From the NCBI GenBank assembly GCA_036346225.1, contig JARFIW010000139.1, positions 4,402,001 to 4,466,000 on the forward strand: 64,000 bases of DNA, written 5' to 3'. This DNA is from Platerodrilus igneus (Eukaryota > Arthropoda > Insecta > Coleoptera > Lycidae). Of the stretch, positions 1-10,615 are shown piece by piece (within the stretch, counting starts at the first letter, position 1; each line of letters opens with the position of its first letter). Under the pieces are notes generated by a model that was given only the letters and a program-made list of their open reading frames with translations, was not told the DNA's origin and searched no databases. The translations under genes and the position numbers were made by a program.

Positions 1-139
1 TTGCAACAATAGAGTACAGGAGCAATTAACCTCAAGTTATATTTAGAATATAAGACAAATTAAAAACTGCATAAAAACAAGCAAATCCAAGACTACGGTA
101 TTGAGTATAAATCTCACAAGTACATCCGCACTGTGTAAA

Positions 140-690
140 TTTTTATTTCCACAATCTAAACTTAAAATTAACAAATTCATATCAAAAATAACGCTGGAAA
201 ATAGCAAAATAAATCTCAACCCTTACCAAAATTTTTACTTACCCAGTCTAAACTTAAAATTAATAAATCCAAACCAAAATTAATATTACAAGTACAAAAT
301 TAATCTCAATTTTTACCAAATTTTTTACTTACCCAATCTAAACTGAAAATTAACAAATCCTAACTAAAAATAACGCTGAAAAATAACAAAATAAACCTCA
401 ACCTTTACCAAATTTTTATCCACCCAATCCAAACTGAAAATTAACAATTCCAAACTAAAAATAACGCCGAAAATAGCAAAATAAATTTCAATCTTTACAG
501 AATTTGAAATTACCTAATCTAATTTAAAAATTAATAAACCCAAACCGGAATTAACGTTTCAAATAGCAAAACCAACCCCAATTTCTACAAAATTTGAAAT
601 TTTACAACCCAAACGGAAAATTAATAAATCCAAAGCAAAAGTAACAATACAAATAGCGAAATAAACTTTAATTCAAAAAATAAAAAAAGA
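140..690 (+). repeat. Six tandem ~90-bp repeats in the provirus leader
   Basis: A block containing CCAATCTAAACTGAAAATTA recurs with changes near 151, 241, 331, 422, 512 and 604, a spacing of 90-92 bp. Each unit also carries a short 'ATAACGCTGAAAA'-like stretch and a 'TTTACCAAATTTT'-like stretch. The array fills most of the untranslated leader before gag. Its function is unknown; leader repeats of this kind may hold packaging, insulator or promoter elements, but nothing here shows which. Confidence 0.85.
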
Positions 691-737
691 AAATTTTCTT
701 TAAAATTTCCCAAAATCGAAAACAACCCTTAACCAAC

Positions 738-1922
738 ATGAGCAACACAGACTTGCGACTCTATTTGGAGACAATACAGACTTTTGATGGCACGCAGGCC
801 CATCTCTCAAATTTCATTGGAGCATCTGAAATGTTCCTAAAAACCTTCTACAAACCCGGAGATGACGCAAGAAATTCATTGCTTATACGCTTGGTAATAA
901 GTAAACTAACCGGAAGGGCACTAACCTTAATTGCCAGTAGGGACGATTTACAGGAATGGCAGGAGTTTAAACAGCTACTATTTGCATATTTTGGAGACAA
1001 ACGTAATATAAAATGCCTGGTACGAGACCTAATAAACCTTAGAATGGAACACAATCAATCCCCCTACCAATTCGGAATGAAATGCCAAGACGTGAGAAGT
1101 TTAATACTAACCAAATTAAAATCGAAGAACCCGATCAAAACGTTAGACATTTAAAACAAAATGTATGACGAAATGGCACTAGACACATACATAAACGCTT
1201 TACCAGAACGACTATCGGATAAAATCAGATTCCAACGACCCCAAAATCTAGAAGAAGCTATGAGCCTAGTAATAGAAGAAGAAAATGTAATGTATTACCG
1301 CAACAGACTATACAATCCCAACGCGAATAAAATTTATTTACCAATAAAAACCATACAAGACACACGACAAACAATCCCTCAACAAAGATTCACACCCTTT
1401 AACGCACAAACAAATCAACCGCGAAGTAACAACCCAAGTTTTAACAATACCAATTTTAATAATCAATATAGAAATTTTTCAAGACCAACATTCAACCCAA
1501 CTTTTACGAAACCCGCATTCCAACCAAGATTTAATCAAAACTTAAACCAACAAAGACCAGCATTCAACGCAAACCCCAATAGAAATACACCAATGACTAA
1601 TAATCATAACAATCCTAATAATTATTATAAACCAACACCAATGGATACCTCATCTGGTAACACCAGACAAAACACAAAAATAACACATATCCGACCAAAC
1701 CCTCATCAGAAACGTAATTTTACATCGGAAGAATTATTTCATCAAGAAATAGAAAAATTTGACACTGACCAGAATAATTACATTGAGACACCTACGAACA
1801 ATGAATCAAACCATACAGAAACTTATGAACGTGACGAACAATACGAAACTTACGAGGAGTACGACGAAGAAAACTCAAACTCAAATTTTCGAATGGACCA
1901 ATTTATAGACAACCAAACTTAA
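738..1922 (+). pseudogene. gag: gag of the errantivirus-like element, frameshifted
   Basis: Gag would form the particle that packages the element's RNA. The first part (738-1154) has a capsid-like helical region, with the W-Q-E-F-K-Q and Y-F-G-D segments common in Ty3/gypsy capsids. It ends at a stop after a frameshift near 1120. The second part (1161-1922) continues in another frame with the rest of the capsid and then a long Asn/Pro/Phe-rich, disordered tail with an acidic end. No CCHC zinc knuckle is seen, as in many errantivirus Gags. A related minus-strand gag lies at 26690-28590. Frame break and lack of a single ORF make this a pseudogene. Confidence 0.85.
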
Positions 1923-1927
1923 TAAAC

Positions 1928-2266
1928 TTAAATAACATAAATCACTTAGTACTACCATACATAGAAATACCCCACGCCAAATTCAAACTATTAATCGACA
2001 CCGGATCATCAAAAACATTAATTAGCCCCAGAACCGTACAAAACACTATTTAGATTACGTAGAAAGAGAACCATTTAAAATTAAAACAGCCCATCAAACA
2101 ACACTACACCAATTCGTAGCCAATATACCCTTACCGAGAACATTTAATGTTAAAATGAAACATAAATTTTGTGTATTCGAATTTAACGATAAATATGACG
2201 GATTAATAGGAATGGACCTTCTAAGAAAATTAGGAGCCAACATTGACATTAAAATCGCTTATTAAG
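1928..2266 (+). pseudogene. Retroviral-type aspartic protease, broken
   Basis: Translation just after gag gives the catalytic signature LLIDTGSSKTLI, in which the Asp of D-T-G is the active-site residue of the half-domain. A TAG stop follows at about 2051. The downstream part, in a shifted frame, gives the second conserved block DGLIGMDLLRKLG near 2200-2250, typical of gypsy proteases. The enzyme would normally cut the Gag-Pol precursor. Stop and frameshift make this copy inactive. Confidence 0.8.
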
Positions 2267-2506
2267 GACAAAACACGGAAAAATCCCAATTAAATTTCAA
2301 AACACACAAATTGAACAAAAATACACTATAGAACCCCGAACGGAAAGAAAAATAAAAATCCCAGTAAACTCTAACAAAAATTTAGGAATAATAAATCATA
2401 TGACATTTCAGCAAGGAGTAGAAACCCCAACCGCCTTAGTGCAAATAAAAGATAATTATGCAACCACAACAATATTAAATTCAAACGACTATCCGTAGAA
2501 TTATCA

Positions 2507-4394
2507 TTGACAGACCCAATTAACGTAGAAGAACTAAATTTTAACGAAATGGAAATAGACGAAAATTTAGAAAACGAATACAACCCAATAGAACATGACG
2601 AAATGTTAAGAGAAAATTCAACTAACATCCGCTTCAATACCGACATCAATCAAGAAGAAGAAAGAGCAATTAAAAACTTATGTTTTGAATACCGAGACAT
2701 ATTCCATTGCGAAGGAATACCATTAACATTCACCAACACAGTAAAACATAATATCGAGTTAACAGACAATAAACCAATCTTTACAAAAGCATGCAGACTA
2801 CCCCATGCAAGCCAAGAAGAAGCTGACAGACAAGTAGCAGACTTATTAGACCAAGACATAATCCAGCACTCCAACTCACCATGAAGCAGCCCCGTGTTAA
2901 TAGTACCTAAGAAATTAGACGCTACCATCAGGTAGAGATGGAAGAAAAAAACATATCAAAAACAGCCTTCAGCACACCTAGAGGACATTACGAATACAAA
3001 CGAATGCCATTTGGACTAAAGAACGCACCCGCTACTTTCCAGAGAGTCATGGACAATATACTACGAGGAATACACAATGAAAAATGCTTTGTATACCTTG
3101 ACGACATCATAGTTTATTCCACATCATTGGTAGAACACATAGAAAGATTGAAAGAAGTATTCGAAAGACTTAGACAAGCACATTTTAAAGTACAATTAGA
3201 CAAAAGTGAATTTTTACAAAAAGAAGTATCATTTTTAGGACATGTAATAACACCCCAAGGAGTAATGCCAAATCCAGACAAAACAAATGCAGTTCTAAAT
3301 TACCCATTACCAAAGACAACCAAGGAAATTAAAGGATTTCTAGGACTTAGTGGTTACTACCGCAAATTCATTAAAGGTTACGCTCAGATAACCAAACCCC
3401 TGACAAATTGTTTAAAAAAGGGAAACAAAATTGAACACACCCCAGAATTTATTAAAGCCGTAGACAAAATTAAAACATATTAACGAATCACCCTGTATTA
3501 GAATACCCAGACTTTACAAAACCATTTATACTGACGACAGACGCATCGAATGTAGCATTAGGCGCAGTATTGAGCCAAGGAAAAGTAGGTAGCGATAAAC
3601 CCATCACCTACGCATCCAGAACCCTAAATGAAACCGAACAAAAATATAGCACTATAGAAAAAGAATTATTAGCCATAATTTGGGCAACAAAATATTTTAG
3701 ACCTTATTTATACGGAAGAAAATTTTACATATACACTGACCATAGACCACTAGTATGGCTATGCAAACTGAAAGAACCGAATTCAAAATTACAAAGATGG
3801 AGAATCAGACTCGAAGAGTACGATTACGAAATTATATATAAAAAAGGAATTTATAACAACAACGCAGACGCTCTAAGCAGAATCCAACTCAATGCATTAG
3901 AAACGGAATCCATTATAGGAAACGTAGACGAAACAGAAATAAGGGAAGATCCAGACGAGATCGACACGATACATTCGACACAAAACGAAGAACCAAAAAA
4001 CGCGATTAAAATTTTAAACGAAGCAATCGATATGAAACCCAACCAATTTATAATAACCAAAGTTTTAAATAACCCCAATCCAGTAAAATATACAAAAGTA
4101 GATAACAAAAAGATATACCAAATTCAAATAACTAAAGATGACAATGAGGAACAAATAATTAAAATTCTAAAAGAATACACCCCCGAGAAAAAACGATTTT
4201 ATTTTTATTTCAACACCGAACATTTATACCAAAGATTTTCAGAATTATACATTAAACTATTCAATAACTCTGGACCTGAACTCATCAGATGTACTAGAAA
4301 ATTAATAACACTAGACGACCCTGACGAAATAAACGATGTAATTAGAATCAACACGAAGGAAAAACCAACCATCGTGGAATTAACGAAACTATAA
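2507..4394 (+). pseudogene. pol: pol: reverse transcriptase and RNase H, with internal deletion
   Basis: 2507-2884 encodes the RT entry region with the [12 protein letters not shown] substrate-binding segment just after a stop. 2938-3483 encodes the rest of the palm with FVYLDDI (catalytic Asp pair), FLGHVI and [17 protein letters not shown]. Between them, near 2915-2930, the segment carrying the first catalytic block and the Y-P-L-P region is missing; the copy at 25514-25735 still has it. 3570-4394 encodes RNase H (Y-T-D-H-R-P-L near 3740, N-A-D-A-L-S-R near 3865) and the linker to integrase. A stop at 3481 separates RT and RNase H. Conserved motifs make the identity certain, and the breaks make it inactive. 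Confidence 0.92.
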
Positions 4395-4399
4395 AGCAA

Positions 4400-5396
4400 C
4401 TTGTAAGACGTTATTATTTTAAAGACATGAAGGACTTGACCACAGATTTCATTAACCAATGTGAATTATGTGACAAAGCAAAATACGATAGGAAACCCCC
4501 AAAGATACCCTTAATGTTAACCAAAACACCCGACAAACCATTTCAAAAACTACATGCCGATACTCTAGTAGTAGAAGCTCAAAACTATCTAACAATTGTA
4601 GGCGCATTCACAAAAATAGGCCAAGCAATACCAATCACATCCATAAAATAGCATTGACGTGACCCAAGGATTTTTACAATATTTCACATTTTACGGAACA
4701 CCCGAATCAATAACTTTAGACAATGGTAGCGAATTTAAAAACGAGACAATACAAAACACTTTAGAACTCCACAAAATAAAAATTCATTTCATAACGGAAA
4801 ACCACCCTGAATCAAACGGACTAATTGAACGATTACATTTAACCCTGTTAGAACAAATTCGATTATCAAGAATAAATTATAAAAAGGAACATATAACCAA
4901 TTTAATGTCATACGCACTAATCGCCTATAATAACACTATTCACTCATCAACAAATTTTACACCCTTAGAATTAACCTTAGGACATTCAGATTCACGAAAT
5001 CCCTATGACATACACTACAACAAGGAAGTATATCAACAATATGCAAAAGACCACAAAGAAAAATTAAAAATAACTTACGACAAGGTAAAAGATAAATTAG
5101 AGAACGATAAGGAACGAATCACCACAATCCGAAACAAAAATACCGACTCAAATAAATTTTCAATAGGACAAACCGTATACGAGAAAAACTTTCAAAGCAA
5201 GCGACATAAAACAGCACCCAGAAATTTAGGACCATTTAAAATTAAGAAAATATCAGATAAAAATATAGCAGTAGTAGACAACGGTAAAATAACAAAGTAC
5301 ATTCATTTAAAAAACCTAAGACACCCTGTAATTTCAGATGGACAATCATCACCCTTACCGTCAACCTCCACCCAGGTAGAACGGACAACCAAGTAA
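4400..5396 (+). pseudogene. pol: integrase, split by a frame break
   Basis: 4427-4651 holds the zinc-binding end (C-E-L-C) and the first catalytic Asp in LHADT. A break at about 4651 separates it from 4659-5396, which has the second Asp in TLDNGSEF and the Glu in HPESNGLIERLH, completing the DDE triad. The C-terminal part contains the GPFKI..I..KNIAVVDNGK segment expected of gypsy/errantivirus integrases and ends near the old env start. The enzyme would insert the DNA copy into the genome. Confidence 0.9.
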
Positions 5397-6365
5397 TAAT
5401 AAATAAAGAACAACCCCGGTATACTACCAATAAACTAAGCAGTATACAAAATACAATATTTACTCAAATAATATCCAACCTTACTTTAATGCAACAAATT
5501 TTAGCAACATTAAGAAAACGAAATAATATTTTTAGTAGAAATCTAGATAGTAGAAAGTAACAATTATCATTAGTATCATTTAATTGCTTTTCCAACAAAG
5601 GTTACTAGCACATACCAAGTAATCATACCCAAAACCAAATTCCTATCCCTAAATGAACTGAGATATGGTTATACAAACGAAAAATGTACTGAAGTAACAC
5701 CAAACCAATATTTATGTCAATCGATGACGACAACAACCATTAAAGAAGACAGCCCTTGTGAAGTACAACTATTAAAATTCTCAAATCATTACGAAAACTG
5801 TGAAACCAAATAAGTGCAAATAACTAATATGAAAATTCAAAAAGTTGCAGATAACAAATGGATAGCCATTTTCTCAACAGAAGTAATAGCAACCATCCAC
5901 TGCAACCAAGATGAAAATAACCAAGCATTAATCGGAAGCAAACTAATTACCCTCAAAGAAGACTGTTATGTGAAATTGAAGGATGAAGTAATCAGAGTTT
6001 ATCAAGATCCCATAGCAACAAAGAAACTTGCAAACCTACCGGAACTACAGTTTAAGATACAACAAGAAGCTATGAAGCTATGAAGCTATGAAGCTAGAGC
6101 ATCTAGACTTAGACGACCTCAACCACGCCGTGAAATTAGTGGAAAGTTATAAAGAACAATTAAGTGAACTCAAAAGCCAAAGTTACATTATAATAATATA
6201 AGTGTTTGGACAATTGTATTGATCATTTTAATAATTTTTGTAATCATGTATGTATTATACCAAATGTACCTTAGATATAAGAATGAAGGAAACAGTTCTA
6301 GATGTAAGGAAACAAAGAAAAATAAAGAAACGATAAGTATACCTTTAGAAATAATGAATTTTAAA
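5397..6365 (+). pseudogene. env: Remnant of errantivirus env
   Basis: Compared with the minus-strand copy at 18700-20335, this env has lost at least two blocks: one joined near 5455-5465 and another near 5515-5530. What remains are segments of the C-terminal ectodomain (5620-6085, interrupted by a stop at 5812) with spaced Cys residues, and a hydrophobic membrane-spanning stretch near 6199-6275 followed by a short basic tail. Env of this family is an insect membrane-fusion protein. The copy is clearly non-functional. Confidence 0.75.
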
Positions 6366-6424
6366 TAAAATTGAATAATGTATTTTATGTATTTAAAAAT
6401 TAAGAAAAACCTTAATTTTTCATT

Positions 6425-6436
6425 TACGGTGGGAGG
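6425..6436 (+). promoter_or_regulatory. Polypurine tract (plus-strand primer site)
   Basis: ACGGTGGGAGG lies directly before the AGTTATGTA start of the 3' LTR. The matching site on the minus strand at 18571-18580 reads GTCAGGAGG before AGTTATGTA, so both position and purine content are conserved. Confidence 0.75.
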
Positions 6437-6986
6437 AGTTATGTATCCCCCAATTACCTATATATTGATATATTGAATCTAATAGAAATTATTAGAAATT
6501 GTTAAGTAAAGTAAAGTATAAGTTCAATGCAACATTGTAACACAAGGATAACCCAGAGAGGTTATCGACAGTTCATGAGAACGGAATGCAACTTTGCATC
6601 CGTGAGGGCAGTGATACTGCAGGTGGCAGGTCAAAGGCGGTCAACATACCGCAGTTACTTAGAATTAAGATTAATACATTGTAACAAAGTGTAAAGCAGA
6701 CATGAGATCTGCAAGTTCCCACAAGCCGTGTGAGGGGCAGGTTATTATAAAAAGCCCGGGAGCTCAATGCCCGGCAGTCAGTCTTCAAACTCCATACTTC
6801 GTTGTTTGAGCTACTCAACCGAGTCAGTCTGCGTATTACAGCTTTTACATTGTTGTCTACCTAGACTACTCACCTGTACAATTAATTAATTTTTTATAAA
6901 GTTATTATGTACAAATTATATTAAATAAATTCGTTAAAGTGTCAAAGCTTTTTAAAAACACAGCTCCAAAGGCCCGAACTTTAACT
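6437..6986 (+). repeat. 3' LTR of the errantivirus-like element
   Basis: The LTR starts AGTTATGTATCCCCC and ends GGCCCGAACTTTAACT; both ends match the LTRs at 18050-18570 and 29001-29565. Inside are a TATA box (TATAAAAA, 6746-6753), an initiator-like CAGTCAGTC at 6775-6783 about 30 bp downstream, and a poly(A) signal AATAAA at 6924-6929. A small inverted repeat, GCCCGGGAGC/ATGCCCGG, sits between TATA and the start site. The flank after the LTR begins AGCG. Confidence 0.85.
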
Positions 6987-7002
6987 AGCGTACTTAAATT
7001 GA

Positions 7003-7208
7003 AATAAAATGATGGCATTCTCTGGGATAAAAGATTCCGGAGTTAAAATAGTCCCCCATTCGGATCTCCGGGAGGACTACTTCGGAGGATGCGATCGAAA
7101 AGTCCAGAATAAGAGTCAGGAACATTTTACGAGTCGGAGCGTGGAATGTTAGAAGTATGAAGCAAGTAGGTAAACTAGAGAACTTAGAAATGAATAGGTT
7201 AGCACTAG
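7003..7208 (+). pseudogene. RTE endonuclease, first part
   Basis: Translation gives a leader peptide and then VGAWNVRSM, the first strand of an APE-type endonuclease (W-N-V-R). It continues through K-L-E-N-L to R-L-A-L-D-V at the insertion site. The nucleotide block near 7049-7070 (CCCCCATTCGGATCTCCGGG) is one I remember as conserved at the start of this RTE family in other insects; that is memory, not a search. Confidence 0.8.
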
Positions 7209-7212
7209 ACGT

Positions 7213-9155
7213 TATAACGTTTTGCCTTGCTAAGAGGGTTATTTTCCTTACTTCTATGTGACCAGCTGAAAGGCACAAGGATAGATGACGAGGATTTCCT
7301 GAAGGTGTAAAGAGCCCACGGTTAGTTTCGGTGGAAAATGGCTCGTAGATGAGGAAACCTCCAAAGGCTAAGCGGATAGTCGAGCTATTTGCTTTGGGTA
7401 GAACATGAACTTTGGGTCGGGGTTGGACTGCGACCAAAATATAGTGAATATGGCGCCACCGAATTTTTGTATACTAAGAAGACCCAACTTGAGTCTTTTG
7501 TATAAGGAGAATGCGGAAACCTATATTCAAATACCGCTATACAAAAAATATTACGAGAACCCAATCCCTAAAGTTTTCTTACCTTATGGCTCGACATTGA
7601 CCTTTAAAGATGCACTGCTACACCTGTAAACAGATTAAAACAAGGCTAGCACAGTTTGTGCATTTATTTCAAAAAAAATCATAATTAATAAGAATCAACC
7701 CTTATTCATTCCAACTAATAATCATAGTCTTGAACAAAATGAATATCTATTCCTTTAAGTTGCAGTTTAGAATTATTTACAAAATATCATCTTTAAAACA
7801 TTTGACTAAATTATGATAATGAAGAATATGTACTTGGTAATAATTAGCATCTCTCAAAAATAGAATAATGTAGTTATTACATTAGTAAAGTCTAGCAAGA
7901 ATTTATTCTTGAAAATGTTTAAATTTGAGTTTTTGGATCAATTAAATTTGTATTACAACTTTATTTGGTCTTGGTAGTACTACATAGACTTTACAGTAAA
8001 TGGTAAAATATTCCAATTATTAATTAATGAAAAGCAAAATGAAACAATTTAGTTCTCTAAAATAGCTATAATTTTTGTTAATTCTGAAAGTTAACCTTTT
8101 CTATCTTTATATCGCCATCTGCCATTTTTTGTTAGTACTAATACAAAGATTAAAAGTAAAGCTTTATAGATTCCTTTCAGCAAAGTTTAAAAATAACTTG
8201 TTTGTCATTCACATAATGAACTAGGGAATTTCCACGTGAACAAACAAAACTTATTTGTCTGTCATGCCAAAACTTACAGCTGACGTATTAAAAAACACTA
8301 ATTACATACCAGATGTTAATCCATCAGAAGAATACTTGCAATGTATTAGGACCATACCCGGAATGATAATTAATAAATTGAAATCTTCTTATTTCAGCAT
8401 TTACAGGTTAGGAATCTTCAATACCACACAATCCAATAAACTGGATACTGAATATCTAACAACATTACGAGCGTTCGCATCGAACAAATGAACGACGCCA
8501 GATTGACTACCATATCAAGTAAAATTTCAAATATGTTTTACTATTCCTACAAGATTTCAAATAGTTGCCAATAAATTTTTCATTGAATACTAAATAAATT
8601 TTATAAATTTCTTAAATTATAGTAAGTTGCACTGCAAATATTAAATTAATAAGGGTTTTAAACTCGGTAATACTTACTGCTATCCTAAAGCCAATCAGAA
8701 CAATTTAACGTTCCGTCTTATACGAACTAATAAATGCCAAGCGTGGAGATATAATGAGTTTAGTCGAGACGATTTCATCTTGAAAATCGACCTTAATCTT
8801 TCGGTGCTTCCAACACGTGGTCTGCAACGCCATGTTCTTTTATTTAAAGAACAATTGACCTTCTCTAACAGCTCAGGTGGAAGTGTCCTATTGACGTATG
8901 CTGCAGTCTGACAACAGTTACGATTTTTACAATCATCAAAAGGAAGGAGCCCTTCCAGTGACGCTAACAAATGGCATTTTCTGTCACCGCTTAATTTATA
9001 ATTTTATGCTTTCAATTCGAAAACTTATATTGTATTCAACAACATGTAATATTTATCACGTAGATTGCGTAGAGATACTATATTTAAATTGACTTTTTAT
9101 GAATTAATTAAATTAGGTATTTGGGAAAATATTGCTAGAAAATAAACTTGTTACA
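7213..9155 (+). mobile_element. Insertion of unknown class in the RTE, 4-bp target duplication
   Basis: The RTE endonuclease reading stops at 7212 and resumes at 9156. ACGT is present on both sides (7209-7212 and 9156-9159), so the block is an insertion of 1943 bp. Its ends are TATAACG and TTGTTACA, a short imperfect inverted pair reminiscent of LTR ends with the first G changed. No RT, integrase or transposase motif is seen. Open stretches at 7405-7629 and 8255-8491, and a further one at about 8697-8911, look protein-like in composition but I do not recognise them. Strand is arbitrary. Confidence 0.6.
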
Positions 9156-9159
9156 ACGT

Positions 9160-9460
9160 AGTAGGGATCAGCGAAGTTCGGTGGCCAGAGGAGGGGGATT
9201 TTTGGAATGAAGACTTCAGGGTAATTCATACAGGAGCAGAGGAAGGAAACTTGGATGAGGGGATAGTTATGCGAAGAAAGATAGGATACTTTGTAGAAAA
9301 CTACTTACAAAAGAACGAAAGAGTACTCATGGTTAAGTTAGAATCTAAACCGGTAAACACAGTAATAATACGTGGAAGATGCCAGGAGATATAGGAAGAT
9401 ATTAAATAAATTACATTCTTGTTAGAGAACGATTTATGAATCAACTAAAAGACTGTAGAA
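9160..9460 (+). pseudogene. RTE endonuclease, second part
   Basis: Translation resumes with VVGISEVRWPEEGDFWNEDF, the I-S-E-V-R-W block with the catalytic Glu of APE-like endonucleases. A stretch ending V-N-T-V-I-I follows. The later catalytic blocks (Y-x-P and S-D-H) are not intact; a short TDHN-like remnant lies near 9488-9500 and most of the domain between is deleted. No single frame runs through. Confidence 0.75.
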
Positions 9461-9549
9461 GCTACCCCCAAAAGCAGATATAGTCACTGACCACAACATC
9501 GTAATTATTAAGGTCGCACTTAAATTTAAAAATTTGAAAAAAGAAACGG

Positions 9550-10615
9550 AAAAAGACACTTTGACTTAGAGAAACTAAAAGATAAAAATATTCAAGAAAG
9601 ATTCGGAAAAAAGTCGAATTGCTAAAACATATCGGGAAGATATCTGATACTAAGGAAGTAGAAACAAAATGGAATAACATTAAATCCAGCCTAAACATAG
9701 CAGCCAGAGATATTCTGGAGTATACACAAAAAGAAAATAAGAAACCATGGATACCAAAGGATATCCTAAATTTAATAGAAGAAAGACGAAAATACAAAAA
9801 TAAATCAGACGATACAGGAAAACAGAGATTCAAAGCCATAAAATGGGAAATTATTCCCAAATACAGGAAAGCTAAAGAACAATGGATTGATGAAAAGTGC
9901 AAAGAGATACAAACTAAGATGGAAGTAGGAAAGACAGAAGAAGCATGCAAACTAATTTGAACCAATTTTAGGCATATAAAACAAAAATATAAGGGACGCG
10001 GGAGGAAACGTCATTATAGAAAATGTAGAGAAAGTAGATAGATGGCAAGGATTTATAGGGAATTTATACGCAGGAGATTAACTGGCATCGTTAGAACAGG
10101 AATCAGACATTGAAAATGATGATTTGGGATATCCTATACTTAGAGATGAGTTTGAATTAGCATTAAAGGGTCTGAAAAATGGCAAGGCGCTGGGTACAGA
10201 TAAAGTGCAAGCAGAAACTCTAAAAACCGCTGGACAAGCAGTAACAAAACGTCTCTTCCAACTTGTAAGCTATTTGTACGAGACAGGCGAGATGCCCAAA
10301 AATTTCAAACGTAACATCATAGTAAGTAACTATACCAAAAAAGAAAGGCGCGGATAGATGTGAAAATTTTCGAACAATAAGTTTGACGGCACATGTGTCA
10401 AAAACATTAAATAGAATTATACAAAGACGAATGGAAAAACGAGCTGAAGAGATACTAGGAGAAAATCAATTTGGGTTTAGGCGAAACAGGGGAACACGGG
10501 AGGCTATTTCAGCTCTGAGAGTGATAATGGAGAAAACAATAGTAAAAGGAGAAAGCGTGTATATAGGGTTTGTAGAACTGGAAAAAGCATTCGACAATGT
10601 AAAATGGAAAAAAAT
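9550..10615 (+). pseudogene. RTE linker and N-terminal reverse transcriptase
   Basis: 9619-9960 encodes the lysine-rich linker between endonuclease and RT (E-N-K-K-P-W-I-P-K-D-I-L). 10124-10357 encodes the first RT block with L-K-N-G-K-A-L-G-T-D and the K-R-N-I-I segment. 10383-10615 encodes ENQFGFRRNRGTREA and E-L-E-K-A-F-D-N-V, where the first catalytic Asp normally sits in the D-L-E-K-A-F-D block (here the leading Asp is Glu). Frameshifts separate the three parts. The frame stops at an insertion in the codons for K-W-K-K. Confidence 0.85.

Larger units (their letters stand above)
1..6986 (+). mobile_element. Errantivirus-like Ty3/gypsy provirus, degenerate, 5' end outside window
   Basis: The order is the one expected for insect endogenous retroviruses: leader, gag, aspartic protease, RT, RNase H, integrase, env remnant, polypurine tract and 3' LTR. 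Every gene is broken by stops, frameshifts or deletions, so this copy cannot move by itself. The LTR begins AGTT and ends AACT, as do the two LTRs of the minus-strand relatives at 18050-29565. The 5' LTR and PBS must lie upstream of base 1. Env segments after integrase place it near errantiviruses rather than env-less gypsy elements; that placement is inference. Confidence 0.9.

Noticed and set aside
9462..9965. 167-codon minus-strand ORF
   Set aside because: Hydrophobic shadow of the lysine-rich RTE linker coded on the plus strand.
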